Assembly (NCBI GenBank): GCA_964550935.1 | Contig: CAZKBB010000036.1 | Coordinates: 1 to 26,864, forward strand | DNA from: JBCBSP01 sp964550935 | GTDB lineage: Bacteria; Pseudomonadota; Alphaproteobacteria; Caulobacterales; Maricaulaceae | Direction: 5' to 3' | DNA length: 26,864 bases | Part shown: positions 6,981-13,872 of the stretch, piece by piece | Position numbering within the stretch: the stretch's first letter is position 1 | Layout of the letters: each line of letters opens with the position of its first letter | Translations under genes and position numbers: made by a program | Notes under the pieces: model-generated | What the model saw: the letters and a program-made list of their open reading frames with translations, nothing else | Told to the model about the DNA's origin: nothing | Database searches by the model: none

Positions 6981-7211
6981 TCACGCCTCACCAGCGCGCG
7001 CGTCGTACTGAAACACCGACTCCAGCCCGACCCCGAACACATGCGCGATGCGGAACGCGGTCTCCAGCGAGGGCGCGTAGCGGTTGCGCTCCATGGCGAT
7101 GATGGTCTGGCGCGTCACACCGACCTTCTCCGCAAGCTCGGCCTGGGTCATTTCCCCGGCATGAAAGCGCAACTCGCGGATGCGGTTGTTCAGGCGGGTG
7201 GACTTGGCCAT
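6981..7211 (-). CDS. XRE-type helix-turn-helix regulator
   Basis: A 76-residue DNA-binding protein that is almost entirely one HTH_3 domain: NRIRELRFHAGEMTQAELAEKVGVTRQTIIAMERNRYAPSLETAFRIAHVFGV, followed by the LESVFQYD tail typical of small YgzD/PbsX-like regulators. It starts 5 nt after the stop of the membrane-protein gene (7217-7636), so the two form one operon. Such small XRE regulators are commonly paired with a four-helix membrane protein in other bacteria. It probably binds the repeated AAATTTCTYACA boxes upstream of the operon (inference). The ligand or signal is unknown. Confidence 0.9.
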   Translation of the reverse strand: MAKSTRLNNRIRELRFHAGEMTQAELAEKVGVTRQTIIAMERNRYAPSLETAFRIAHVFGVGLESVFQYDARAGEA

Positions 7212-7216
7212 CGCGC

Positions 7217-7636
7217 CTACACCCCCCGGCGGTAGTCGATCGCGCGCAAAACGCCCTTGGTCATCTCTCCCAGCACCAGACCGGCGAGCACGGCGTGGAC
7301 GATCCAGAACGGATCGGACTCGCCCAGCGCAAGCGCCAGCGCGACCAGGCAGAACGCCCCGAGCACGTAGCTCGAGCGCGCGTCCGCGCGCATCTCGATC
7401 AGCCTGTCGCGCTCGTCGGCCGCATCGCTCTGTCCCGGCGCTGTCACCGCGATGAGGATGTGCGCCAGGATCGCCCCCACGATCAAAAAGCCGACCGCGG
7501 CGAACAGCTGACGGTTCACCGCTTCAAGCGACACCTCTCCGGCGAGCGCGGCCGGCGCCACGCTCGCCGCATAAAGGCCGTAGGCGATCGCGAACACGGC
7601 CAGCATGGCCAGATTGCTCTTCTCCTGAAACGACAT
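7217..7636 (-). CDS. Four-helix membrane protein, partner of the XRE regulator
   Basis: 139 residues with four hydrophobic segments: about 8-30, 46-66, 89-106 and 110-128. Between the second and third segments is a charged loop (SDAADERDRLIEMRADARSS), as seen in DUF2178-like membrane proteins encoded next to small XRE regulators. It is the first gene of the operon, and an AGAGGT ribosome site lies 5 nt before the ATG. Role unknown; the pairing suggests the membrane protein and regulator work together or are co-regulated. The exact family name is uncertain. Confidence 0.75.
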   Translation of the reverse strand: MSFQEKSNLAMLAVFAIAYGLYAASVAPAALAGEVSLEAVNRQLFAAVGFLIVGAILAHILIAVTAPGQSDAADERDRLIEMRADARSSYVLGAFCLVALALALGESDPFWIVHAVLAGLVLGEMTKGVLRAIDYRRGV

Positions 7637-7662
7637 GTCAGACCTCTTTACCTTGGAGTGCG

Positions 7663-7699
7663 AAATTTCTTACATGAAACGGGTAAAAAATTTCTCACA
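7663..7699 (-). promoter_or_regulatory. Direct repeats AAATTTCTYACA upstream of the XRE operon
   Basis: AAATTTCTTACA (7663-7674) and AAATTTCTCACA (7688-7699) are near-identical boxes 25 bp apart in an AT-rich patch about 30-65 bp upstream of the operon's first ATG. This is the expected place and layout for operators of a small XRE autoregulator; the boxes probably overlap the promoter. Confidence 0.5.
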
Positions 7700-7771
7700 C
7701 CGCGTCGAGTCTATCGTACTTTTTGCGGGTTTGAAGCGGCGTGCGCGCCGGCGCGGAACGAACCGGCGCCG

Positions 7772-8527
7772 TCAGCTCTCCAGAAGTCGCCGGGCGTGCG
7801 CCTCGGCGGCGCTCGGGTCCGCGTCGAGCCGGTCCAGCATCTCGCCGGCGTCTTCGACCATGGCGCGCGAGAGCGCGTCGTCGGGCGACATGTCGGCCGC
7901 GGCGCGCAGCTGGGCGCGCGCTTCGGCCCGGCGCGCCTCGCCTCCGGCGGCCAGAAGCGCCAGGGCGAAATGATAGGGCAGAGCCGGTTCGACGCCGGGC
8001 TCAGACGCGGCGGCGCGATAGCGTTCAAGCCCGGCTTCGAAGTCGGCGTCAAGCATCGACGCGCCGCCGCGCCGGGCGACCTCCATATGCCAGGCCCCCA
8101 GCATGGCGTGGCCCCACGGATCGTCCGGATCGAGGCGGATCGCGGTCTCGATATGGCGCCGTCCCCGCTGGGGCAGACCACGCAGGAAGGCGGCCGCCGG
8201 CGCGGTGAAACGCGCCTCGTAGCCGAGCGCGGCGGCCAGGCGCAGATGCGCCTCGGCGTGGTCGGGATCGGCCTCAAGCGCCGCCCGCGCCAGGCGCTGA
8301 GCGGCCGTCGCGTGCTCGCGCCGCGCGTCCCCGCCGCTTGCATCGAACGTCATCAGCGCGGCCAGATGCGCGCCGGCCGCAAAGCTAAGGCTCGCGGCGT
8401 CGTCCTCGGCCCCGGCCAGACGCGCGGCCGCGCTCCAGCGCCCTTGCACGTAAGCGGTTTCGGCCGGCGAGGGCTGAGCCTGCGCCATGGAGGCGACCAG
8501 AACGGCCAAGGTGATCGTAAGCTTCAT
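7772..8527 (-). CDS. Secreted TPR-like repeat protein
   Basis: 251 residues from the ATG at 8527 (a GTG sits one codon earlier). Residues 1-18 are a signal peptide ending AQAQ, so the protein is probably periplasmic. The rest is helical and rich in Ala/Arg/Asp, with degenerate tetratricopeptide patterns: AARAALEADPDHAEAHLRLAAALG (near 80-105), HIETAIRLDPDDPWGHAMLGAWHM (near 127-150) and LRAAADMSPDD. TPR domains mediate protein contacts; no enzymatic motif is visible. It lies 42 nt downstream of lysS on the same strand and may be co-transcribed. No specific function can be given. Confidence 0.75.
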   Translation of the reverse strand: MKLTITLAVLVASMAQAQPSPAETAYVQGRWSAAARLAGAEDDAASLSFAAGAHLAALMTFDASGGDARREHATAAQRLARAALEADPDHAEAHLRLAAALGYEARFTAPAAAFLRGLPQRGRRHIETAIRLDPDDPWGHAMLGAWHMEVARRGGASMLDADFEAGLERYRAAASEPGVEPALPYHFALALLAAGGEARRAEARAQLRAAADMSPDDALSRAMVEDAGEMLDRLDADPSAAEAHARRLLES

Positions 8528-8569
8528 CACGGGTGTCGAGGTAGTCCGCCGCCCGCGCGGAGCGAGCGA

Positions 8570-10186
8570 CTACCCCGCCGCGACATCCTCGCCCGCCAAA
8601 GCGCGCTCGATGAGATCGATCGTGCGCGGCAGGCCGTACACGGCCGCGAAGCCGCCGAAGCGGGGCCCCTGGGACTGGCCGAGCAGCACCTCGTAGAGCG
8701 CCTTGAACCAGTCGCGCAGATTGTCGAACGCTTGCGACTTGCCGGCGGCGTAGACCTCGTTCTGGATCGTTTCCCCGTCGCGCTCGTCCGGGTCGAGCGC
8801 TTTCAGGCGCGAGACGAGATCCTCCATCGCCGCGCGCTCCATCGCGCTCGGCGCGCGATAGGACTTCGTCGGCTTCACGAAGTCCTCGTAATAGGTCAGC
8901 GCATAGCCAGCGAGCCGATCCAGGAAGGGCGCGGTCTTCGGGCTCGCCTCAGGGGCGTATTGGGTGATGAAGCCCCATAGCGAATCCTTGTCCTCCACGT
9001 TCGCCGCGGAGACGAGGTTCAAAAGCAACGCAAACGAGATCGGCGACCCACCTTCAGGCGGCTGTCCGTCATGGATGTGCCAGACCGGGTTTTCGATCTG
9101 CTTGTCGCCGCTCTGGCCTGGAAAGGCCTCCAGGTGCTGGCGATACTCGTCCACGGCCTTGGGGATGATGTCGAAGTGGAGCCGCTTGGCGGTCTTGGGC
9201 TTCTGGAACATGTAGAGCGACAGGCTCTCGTGGGGCGCGTAGCGCAGCCACTCCTCCACCGCGAGCCCGTTGCCCTTGGACTTGGAGATCTTCTCGCCCT
9301 GGTCGTCCAGGAAGAGCTCGTAATTGAAGCCTTCAGGGGGCAGGCCGCCGAGCGCGCGGCAGATCTTCGACGAGGCGCGCACGCTCTCGATCAGATCCTT
9401 GCCGCTCATCTCGTAATCGACCCCCAGCGCGGCCCAGCGCAGCGCCCAGTCGGGCTTCCACTGCACCTTCACGCGCCCGCCCGTGACCGGCGTCTCGATG
9501 CGCTCGCCGTCCTCGTCCTCGAACACGATCGTCGCCTTGGCGACGTCGCGCTCAAGGGTGGGGACCTGAAGCACCTTGCCGGTCTTCGGGCTGATCGGCA
9601 GGAAGGGGGAATAGGTCGCGCGGCGCTCCTCTCCGAGGGTCGGCAGGATCACCGCCATCACCTCGTCGAAGCGCTCCAGCATGGTCAACAGCGTCTCGTC
9701 GAAGCGCCCTGAGCGGTACTGCTCGGTGGCGCTTAAAAACTCGTAGTCGAAGCCGAACCGGTCGAGGAAGGCGCGCAGTCGCGCATTGTTGTGCTGGGCG
9801 AAGCCCTCATGGGTTCCGAACGGATCGGGCACGTCGGTCAGCGGCTTGCCGATATGCTCGGCCAGCATCGCCTGGTTCGGCAGGTTGGTCGGCACCTTGC
9901 GAAAGCCGTCCATGTCGTCGGAGAAGGCGACGAGCTTGGTGGGATACTGGTCCTCGGTCAGCACGCGAAAGGCGTGGCGCACCATGTTGGTGCGCGCGAC
10001 CTCGCCGAACGTGCCGATATGGGGAAGCCCGGACGGGCCGTAGCCGGTCTCGAAGATCACCGCGTCGCCGCGCAGCCCGTGCGCCTCCACGCGCTTTTTG
10101 ACCAGGCGCGCCTGTTCGAACGGCCAGGCCTTGGCGTTGGCGGCGATGTCGCTGAGTGCGGCGGCGTCGGTCATGGGGGCGTGCAT
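8570..10186 (-). CDS. lysS: Lysine--tRNA ligase, class I
   Basis: A 538-residue cytoplasmic enzyme that charges tRNA-Lys. It belongs to the class I (archaeal-type, LysK) form, which many alphaproteobacteria use instead of the class II enzyme. The Rossmann HIGH-like motif is PHIGT at 55-59 and the KMSKS-like motif is KISKS at 299-303 (GEKISKSKGNG). The region FETGYGPSGLPHIGTFGE and LVAFSDDMDGFRKVP match the family well, and the C-terminal helical anticodon-binding part is complete (about 400-538). Two in-frame ATGs (10186 and 10174) are possible starts, neither with a strong ribosome site. It precedes the TPR-like gene. Confidence 0.95.
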   Translation of the reverse strand: MHAPMTDAAALSDIAANAKAWPFEQARLVKKRVEAHGLRGDAVIFETGYGPSGLPHIGTFGEVARTNMVRHAFRVLTEDQYPTKLVAFSDDMDGFRKVPTNLPNQAMLAEHIGKPLTDVPDPFGTHEGFAQHNNARLRAFLDRFGFDYEFLSATEQYRSGRFDETLLTMLERFDEVMAVILPTLGEERRATYSPFLPISPKTGKVLQVPTLERDVAKATIVFEDEDGERIETPVTGGRVKVQWKPDWALRWAALGVDYEMSGKDLIESVRASSKICRALGGLPPEGFNYELFLDDQGEKISKSKGNGLAVEEWLRYAPHESLSLYMFQKPKTAKRLHFDIIPKAVDEYRQHLEAFPGQSGDKQIENPVWHIHDGQPPEGGSPISFALLLNLVSAANVEDKDSLWGFITQYAPEASPKTAPFLDRLAGYALTYYEDFVKPTKSYRAPSAMERAAMEDLVSRLKALDPDERDGETIQNEVYAAGKSQAFDNLRDWFKALYEVLLGQSQGPRFGGFAAVYGLPRTIDLIERALAGEDVAAG

Positions 10187-10277
10187 CCGGCTGCAAGGGG
10201 GCGCGCCGCGAGTTAGGCCCCCTCGCCGGTCCGGTCAACTGCGCGGCATGAACGAACGCCGTGCGCGCCCGGCGCAT

Positions 10278-10306
10278 CCGGCGGCGGCCCGTCGCGCCGC
10301 CGCCGG
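10278..10306 (-). terminator. GC-rich hairpin downstream of the lipoprotein gene
   Basis: CCGGCGGCGGC (10278-10288) pairs perfectly with GCCGCCGCCGG (10296-10306) around a 7-nt loop, starting 10 nt past the lipoprotein stop. There is no U-run after it on the minus strand, so it may slow polymerase or protect RNA ends rather than act as a classic intrinsic terminator. Confidence 0.45.
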
Positions 10307-10316
10307 AGCGTGCGCT

Positions 10317-10685
10317 TCAGCCCTCGGTGGGCTCGTCCTCGGACGCCTCGGCTTCCGCGTCGCCTTCAGCCTCGGCGTCGCCTTCGGCGGCGGCGTCGGC
10401 GTCGGCCTCCAACTCGGCCTCGGCCCCGTCCATCGCTTCCTGGATGCTCTCGCTCACGTCCTCGGCGGCGGCTTCGGCCGCGTCCATGGTTTCGGAGGCG
10501 GCGTCCTGAATGGCCTCGCCGGCCTCTTCGGCCTCGTCCATCGTGGTGGAGCTCTCATCCATGGCGCCCTCGTCCATGGTCTCTTCGCCGGCCGTCTCGC
10601 CGGCCTCGGCGCTCTGGTCCTCACCGGCTTCCGGCGCGCAGGCCAGAACGAACAGGCTCGCAGTCGCAGTCAGGAAATAACGCAT
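10317..10685 (-). CDS. Acidic low-complexity lipoprotein
   Basis: 122 residues from the ATG at 10685, chosen because GGAGGG (10694-10699) lies 8 nt upstream; a longer frame from 10718 has no such support. MRYFLTATASLFVLAC is a lipoprotein signal with a lipobox (VLAC), and Ala follows the Cys, so outer-membrane sorting is expected. The remainder is almost only Glu, Asp, Ala, Gly, Ser, Thr and Met, with repeats such as EAGE, TMDEG and AEAEGDAEAE, and is likely extended or disordered and strongly negative. Unrecognised as a family. It follows the S9A peptidase gene on the same strand but has its own terminators on either side, so it is probably a single-gene unit. Confidence 0.75.
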   Translation of the reverse strand: MRYFLTATASLFVLACAPEAGEDQSAEAGETAGEETMDEGAMDESSTTMDEAEEAGEAIQDAASETMDAAEAAAEDVSESIQEAMDGAEAELEADADAAAEGDAEAEGDAEAEASEDEPTEG

Positions 10686-10708
10686 CGTGGGGTCCCTCCA
10701 GCTTGGTG

Positions 10709-10720
10709 CGTTGTGCAACG
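10709..10720. promoter_or_regulatory. CGTTG-TG-CAACG inverted repeat upstream of the lipoprotein gene
   Basis: A 5-bp-arm inverted repeat about 25 nt before the start codon, next to an AT-rich stretch (10721-10738) that probably carries the promoter. Possible operator; weak evidence. Confidence 0.25.
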
Positions 10721-10800
10721 GTAATCATTTGTACATGAACCGAGCCGCGAGCAAACAGGCGAGTTGGCGCGCAGAGCCCGGCGCACGCCTCGGCCACAGA

Positions 10801-10832
10801 AAGGCCGGCCACGCCGAAGCGCCGCCGGCCTT
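10801..10832 (-). terminator. Terminator downstream of the S9A peptidase gene
   Basis: AAGGCCGGC (10801-10809) pairs perfectly with GCCGGCCTT (10824-10832). The interior can fold further as CGC-TTCG-GCG, a UUCG tetraloop. On the minus strand TCTG follows the final TT. It lies 37 nt beyond the peptidase stop. Confidence 0.6.
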
Positions 10833-10869
10833 GCAGAGGTCGGTCGATCTTAAGATTGCGAACCGAGGC

Positions 10870-13095
10870 TCACTCGGCCTGCCCGGGCCCATAGCCGGAC
10901 AGGTCGAGCCCGGTGTGGTGGGCGATGAAGGCCCACTCGTCCGCCGCTTCCTGGATGATCTTCGAGACCGGCGTGCCGGCGCCGTGCCCGGCGCGGGTCT
11001 CGATCCGGATCAGCGTCGGGGCGGGGCCGGTCTCGGCGGCCTGCAGCGCGGCGGCGTACTTGAACGAGTGGCCCGGCACCACGCGGTCGTCGGTGTCGGC
11101 CGTGGTCACCAGCGTCGCCGGATAGCCCTGCCCTTCCGGGATGGTGTGATAGGGCGAGTAGCCGTAGAGCACGTCGAACATCTCCGGGTCCTGCGGGCTG
11201 CCGTAGTCGTCCACCCAGAACCGTCCGGCGGTGAACTGGTTGAAGCGCAGCATGTCCATCACCCCGACGCTCGGCAGCGCCGCGGCGAACAGGTCCGGGC
11301 GCTGGTTCGAGACCGCGCCGACCAGAAGCCCGCCGTTCGAGCCGCCCTGGATGGCGAGATTATCCGGGCTGGTCCAGCCGCTCTCCACCAGGTGCTCGCC
11401 GGCGTTGATGAAGTCGTCGAAGACGTTCTGCTTGTTCTTCAGACGGCCCGCATCGTGCCAGTCGCGCCCGTATTCACCCCCGCCACGCAGATTGGCCAGG
11501 GCGAATACGCCGCCCATCTCCATCCACTGCAGGCGCGTGGGCGAGAAGCCCGGCGTCAGCGAAATGTCGAACCCCCCATAGCCGAAGAGCAGGGTCGGAC
11601 GCTCGCCGTTCGCCGTCACGTCGCGGTGATGCACGATGAACATCGGCACCTGGACGCCGCCGGTGCTCTCGTAGAACACCTGCTCGACCACGTACGCCTC
11701 GGGATCGAAGCTCAGCTCCGGCGCGCGGAACAGGCGCGTTTCGCCGGTCTCCACGTCGTAGCGGTAGAGCGTCTCGGGCCGGTTGAAGCTGGTGAAGCTG
11801 TAGAAGGTCTCCGCCTCGTCCGCGTCGCCGCCGAAGCCGCGCGCCGTGCCGATGCCGGGAAGCTCTATCTCGCGCACAAGCTCGCCCTCGGTCGTGTAGA
11901 CCCGCACGGCGGACTTCACGTCCTCCAGTTTCGACACGATCAGATGCCCGCCCACATGGCTGGCGCCCTGGATCGGGAACTCGCTCTCGGCGAGCACGGT
12001 CTGGAGCGTCTCAGGCTCGGCGAGGTCGACCGAGACCAGTCGCCCGTTCGGCGCGTCCAGATCGGTGCGGATGATGAAGCTCGAGCCGATATTGCCGATC
12101 ACGGCGTGATTGTTCTCGAAGCCTGAAAAGATCGCGACCGGCTCGGCGTCGGGGTCGGCGAGATCGAGGATGTGAAGCTCGTTCCCGTCCGTGCCGCGCC
12201 AGGCCATGATGACGAGATAGTCCCCGTCGTCGGTCACGCCCGCGCCCCAGCCGACTTCGGGCCGGTCCGGATCGGAGATCACCAGACGGTCCTCGGACTG
12301 CTCGGTCCCGATCTCGTGGAAATACACCGCCTGATCGGAGTTCGTGGCGGTGAATTGTTCGCCCTCGGCCGGCTCGGGATAGCGCGAGTAGTAGAAGCCC
12401 GACCCGTCCTTGGCCCAAGAGAGCCCTGAGAACTTGATCCAGTCGATCGTGTCGGAGAGCGCCTCGCCAGTCTCCACCTCGATCACCTTGGCGGTGCGCC
12501 AGTCCGAGCCGCCGTCCTGCTCGAAATAGGCCAGCCGCGTCCCGTCAGGGCTCGGCCAGTAGCCCGCGAGCGCGATCGTGCCGTCCTCCGACCAGGTGTT
12601 GGGATCGACGAGCACGCGCGCCTCGCCCTCCAGCCCGTCCTGGACCATCAGCACGTCCTGGTCCTGAAGCCCGTCATTGCGGTCGTAGAAGTAGAGCCCG
12701 CCCGCCTCGTCAGGCAGGGAGAAGCGCTCGTAATCGAACAGCTCGCTCAGCCGATCCGCGATCTGTTCGCGACCTTCAAGAGCTTCGAGATAGTCGAAGG
12801 TGACCACGTTCTGCGCCTCGACCCAGGCGGCCACGTCCTCGCTTTCGCGCACGTCGCCTTCGAGCCAGCGATAGGGGTCGGCGACCTCGACCTCGCCCTC
12901 TGCGGCCGACTGGAACACGTCGACCTGATCGACGGTGCGCGTGCCGGGATACTCGATCGGGCTCGCCGCCGGCTGAGCCGCCGCGCTGTCTTCAGCCATG
13001 GTGTCGGTCTCGTCGCTGGTGTCGCCGCCGGTCTGTGCGGGCTGGCACGCGGCCAACGCCAAAACAGAGGCCGCAGTCGTCAAAACGATGCGCAT
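10870..13095 (-). CDS. Prolyl oligopeptidase family serine peptidase (S9A), lipoprotein
   Basis: A 741-residue enzyme that would cleave short peptides after proline or related residues. Residues 1-17 are a lipoprotein signal (VLALAAC, lipidated C17), followed by a low-complexity Thr/Asp/Glu/Ala linker to about 45. Residues about 46-470 form the beta-propeller with N-terminal DPYRWLEG (73-80), a hallmark of S9A. The alpha/beta-hydrolase domain from about 470 has the catalytic serine S586 in GGSNGG, the aspartate in DTDDRVVP (667-674) and the histidine H704 in RAGHGAGTP. LRGGGEYGRDWH is also typical. All key residues are intact, and the length is usual for a secreted S9A protein. Anchoring at the outer membrane or periplasm is expected from the lipobox. 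Confidence 0.95.
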   Translation of the reverse strand: MRIVLTTAASVLALAACQPAQTGGDTSDETDTMAEDSAAAQPAASPIEYPGTRTVDQVDVFQSAAEGEVEVADPYRWLEGDVRESEDVAAWVEAQNVVTFDYLEALEGREQIADRLSELFDYERFSLPDEAGGLYFYDRNDGLQDQDVLMVQDGLEGEARVLVDPNTWSEDGTIALAGYWPSPDGTRLAYFEQDGGSDWRTAKVIEVETGEALSDTIDWIKFSGLSWAKDGSGFYYSRYPEPAEGEQFTATNSDQAVYFHEIGTEQSEDRLVISDPDRPEVGWGAGVTDDGDYLVIMAWRGTDGNELHILDLADPDAEPVAIFSGFENNHAVIGNIGSSFIIRTDLDAPNGRLVSVDLAEPETLQTVLAESEFPIQGASHVGGHLIVSKLEDVKSAVRVYTTEGELVREIELPGIGTARGFGGDADEAETFYSFTSFNRPETLYRYDVETGETRLFRAPELSFDPEAYVVEQVFYESTGGVQVPMFIVHHRDVTANGERPTLLFGYGGFDISLTPGFSPTRLQWMEMGGVFALANLRGGGEYGRDWHDAGRLKNKQNVFDDFINAGEHLVESGWTSPDNLAIQGGSNGGLLVGAVSNQRPDLFAAALPSVGVMDMLRFNQFTAGRFWVDDYGSPQDPEMFDVLYGYSPYHTIPEGQGYPATLVTTADTDDRVVPGHSFKYAAALQAAETGPAPTLIRIETRAGHGAGTPVSKIIQEAADEWAFIAHHTGLDLSGYGPGQAE

Positions 13096-13198
13096 TCGTG
13101 CTCGTCTCCCTCGAAAATCGGCGCTTTTCAGGCCCGCGCCGCGTCGTGCGCGACGTTAGGGCGCCCGCGCCGCGGGTGTCGACCAGCTCTAGCGGCGG

Positions 13199-13601
13199 CT
13201 AGATCGACCGCGCGTCCACGCCTGATCGGTGCGCCGCCTCCATGAGACGCCGGTCCGCCGTCACGACACCTGCGCCGATCCGGAGCCCGAGCGCGAGATA
13301 GCGGCGGTCGTAGACAGTGTGATCGGTGCGGCGCGCCGGATCTACGGCGGTCACGATCAGATCTTCAGACGGCTCAAGCCAATCAAAGCGCTGAGACAGG
13401 AGCCGCGCCGCCTCAGCCAGCTGGTCAGGTGCGAGCCGACCGCGGCGCGATGCGGCCCAGAGCGCATTCATTGTGTCTGGGAGGATCAGATCGGGCGCGA
13501 TCAGCAGGCCGGTCCCGAACAGTTCCTGCGCCGAGTTGGAACCCAGGCTCGTCAAGGAACCACTTCGCGGCGACGCTGGCGTCAACGATGATCACGGTCA
13601 C
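13199..13601 (-). pseudogene. vapC: VapC-type PIN-domain toxin, frameshifted
   Basis: The N-terminal part reads VTVIIVDASVAAKWFLDEPG in one frame. The rest continues in another frame as SNSAQELFGTGLLIAPDLILPDTMNALW through TADRRLMEAAHRSGVDARSI. Removing one base from the CCC run at 13542-13544 restores a continuous PIN-domain protein of about 133 residues, so this is a single-base insertion. Conserved acidic residues are present across the two parts: D of IVDAS, D in LPDTMNAL at the place normally held by Glu, and the aspartates of HTVYDRRYLALG and TADRRL. Active VapC toxins cleave tRNA or rRNA. The start (GTG at 13601 or 13595) overlaps the end of the antitoxin frame. As read it is inactive; a sequencing error is the main alternative. 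Confidence 0.8.
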
Positions 13602-13820
13602 GCGCCGCGCGGATGTTTGACGTAGCGTCGGTCTCGCCGGGCTGTAGCGGGCGGCTGGAGCGCCGCACCGCATCGATCCGGGCTTCGACGTCGAGATCGC
13701 GCGCCCCGCGCGTGATCAAACGCTTGGCAGCGCCTCGACCGGCTCGCCGCGCGAGCGCGCCAGTTCGCGCAACCGCTCGAGCGTTTCCTCGTCCAGATCG
13801 TGCACGATTATCTCGGCCAT
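13582..13820 (-). pseudogene. vapB: FitA/VapB-type antitoxin, frameshifted
   Basis: From the ATG at 13820 the protein begins MAEIIVHDLDEETLERLREL and ARSRGEPVEAL, a ribbon-helix-helix antitoxin start, but stops after 34 residues at 13716-13718. Adding one base near 13728 would continue it as AKRLITRGARDLDVEARIDAV and on to IRAARDRDHR, the Arg/Asp-rich C terminus typical of FitA-like antitoxins, ending at 13582-13584 and overlapping the toxin start by about 20 nt. The intact form would be about 78 residues. FitA/VapB proteins bind the toxin and repress the operon. Both members of the pair carry a one-base shift (here a deletion, in the toxin an insertion). Confidence 0.75.
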
Positions 13821-13826
13821 TCATGC

Positions 13827-13832
13827 ATCTTA
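13827..13832 (-). promoter_or_regulatory. Possible -10 box of a leaderless vapB transcript
   Basis: TAAGAT lies only 6 nt upstream of the antitoxin ATG, so transcription would begin at or near the start codon. The -35 side is weak (CTGAGC about 17 nt further upstream). The site lies in the 52-nt divergent spacer shared with lhr. Confidence 0.3.
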
Positions 13833-13872
13833 GCATTCGCTCGCCTCGCGCTCAGCCCCTATCTTCCCCGCC

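Noticed and set aside
7295..8980. 561-codon plus-strand frame
   Set aside because: It is opposite the membrane-protein, TPR-like and lysS genes; its composition is Arg/Gln/His-rich and lacks any domain pattern.
10312..10630. Tandem repeat array in the GC-rich stretch of short GCC/GGC-containing words
   Set aside because: It is explained by codons for Ala, Glu and Asp in the acidic lipoprotein; the repeats are imperfect and follow the reading frame.
13542..13728. Programmed frameshifting as explanation of the vapBC indels
   Set aside because: No slippery heptamer or stimulatory structure was seen, and two separate shifts in opposite directions are better explained by mutation or sequencing error.
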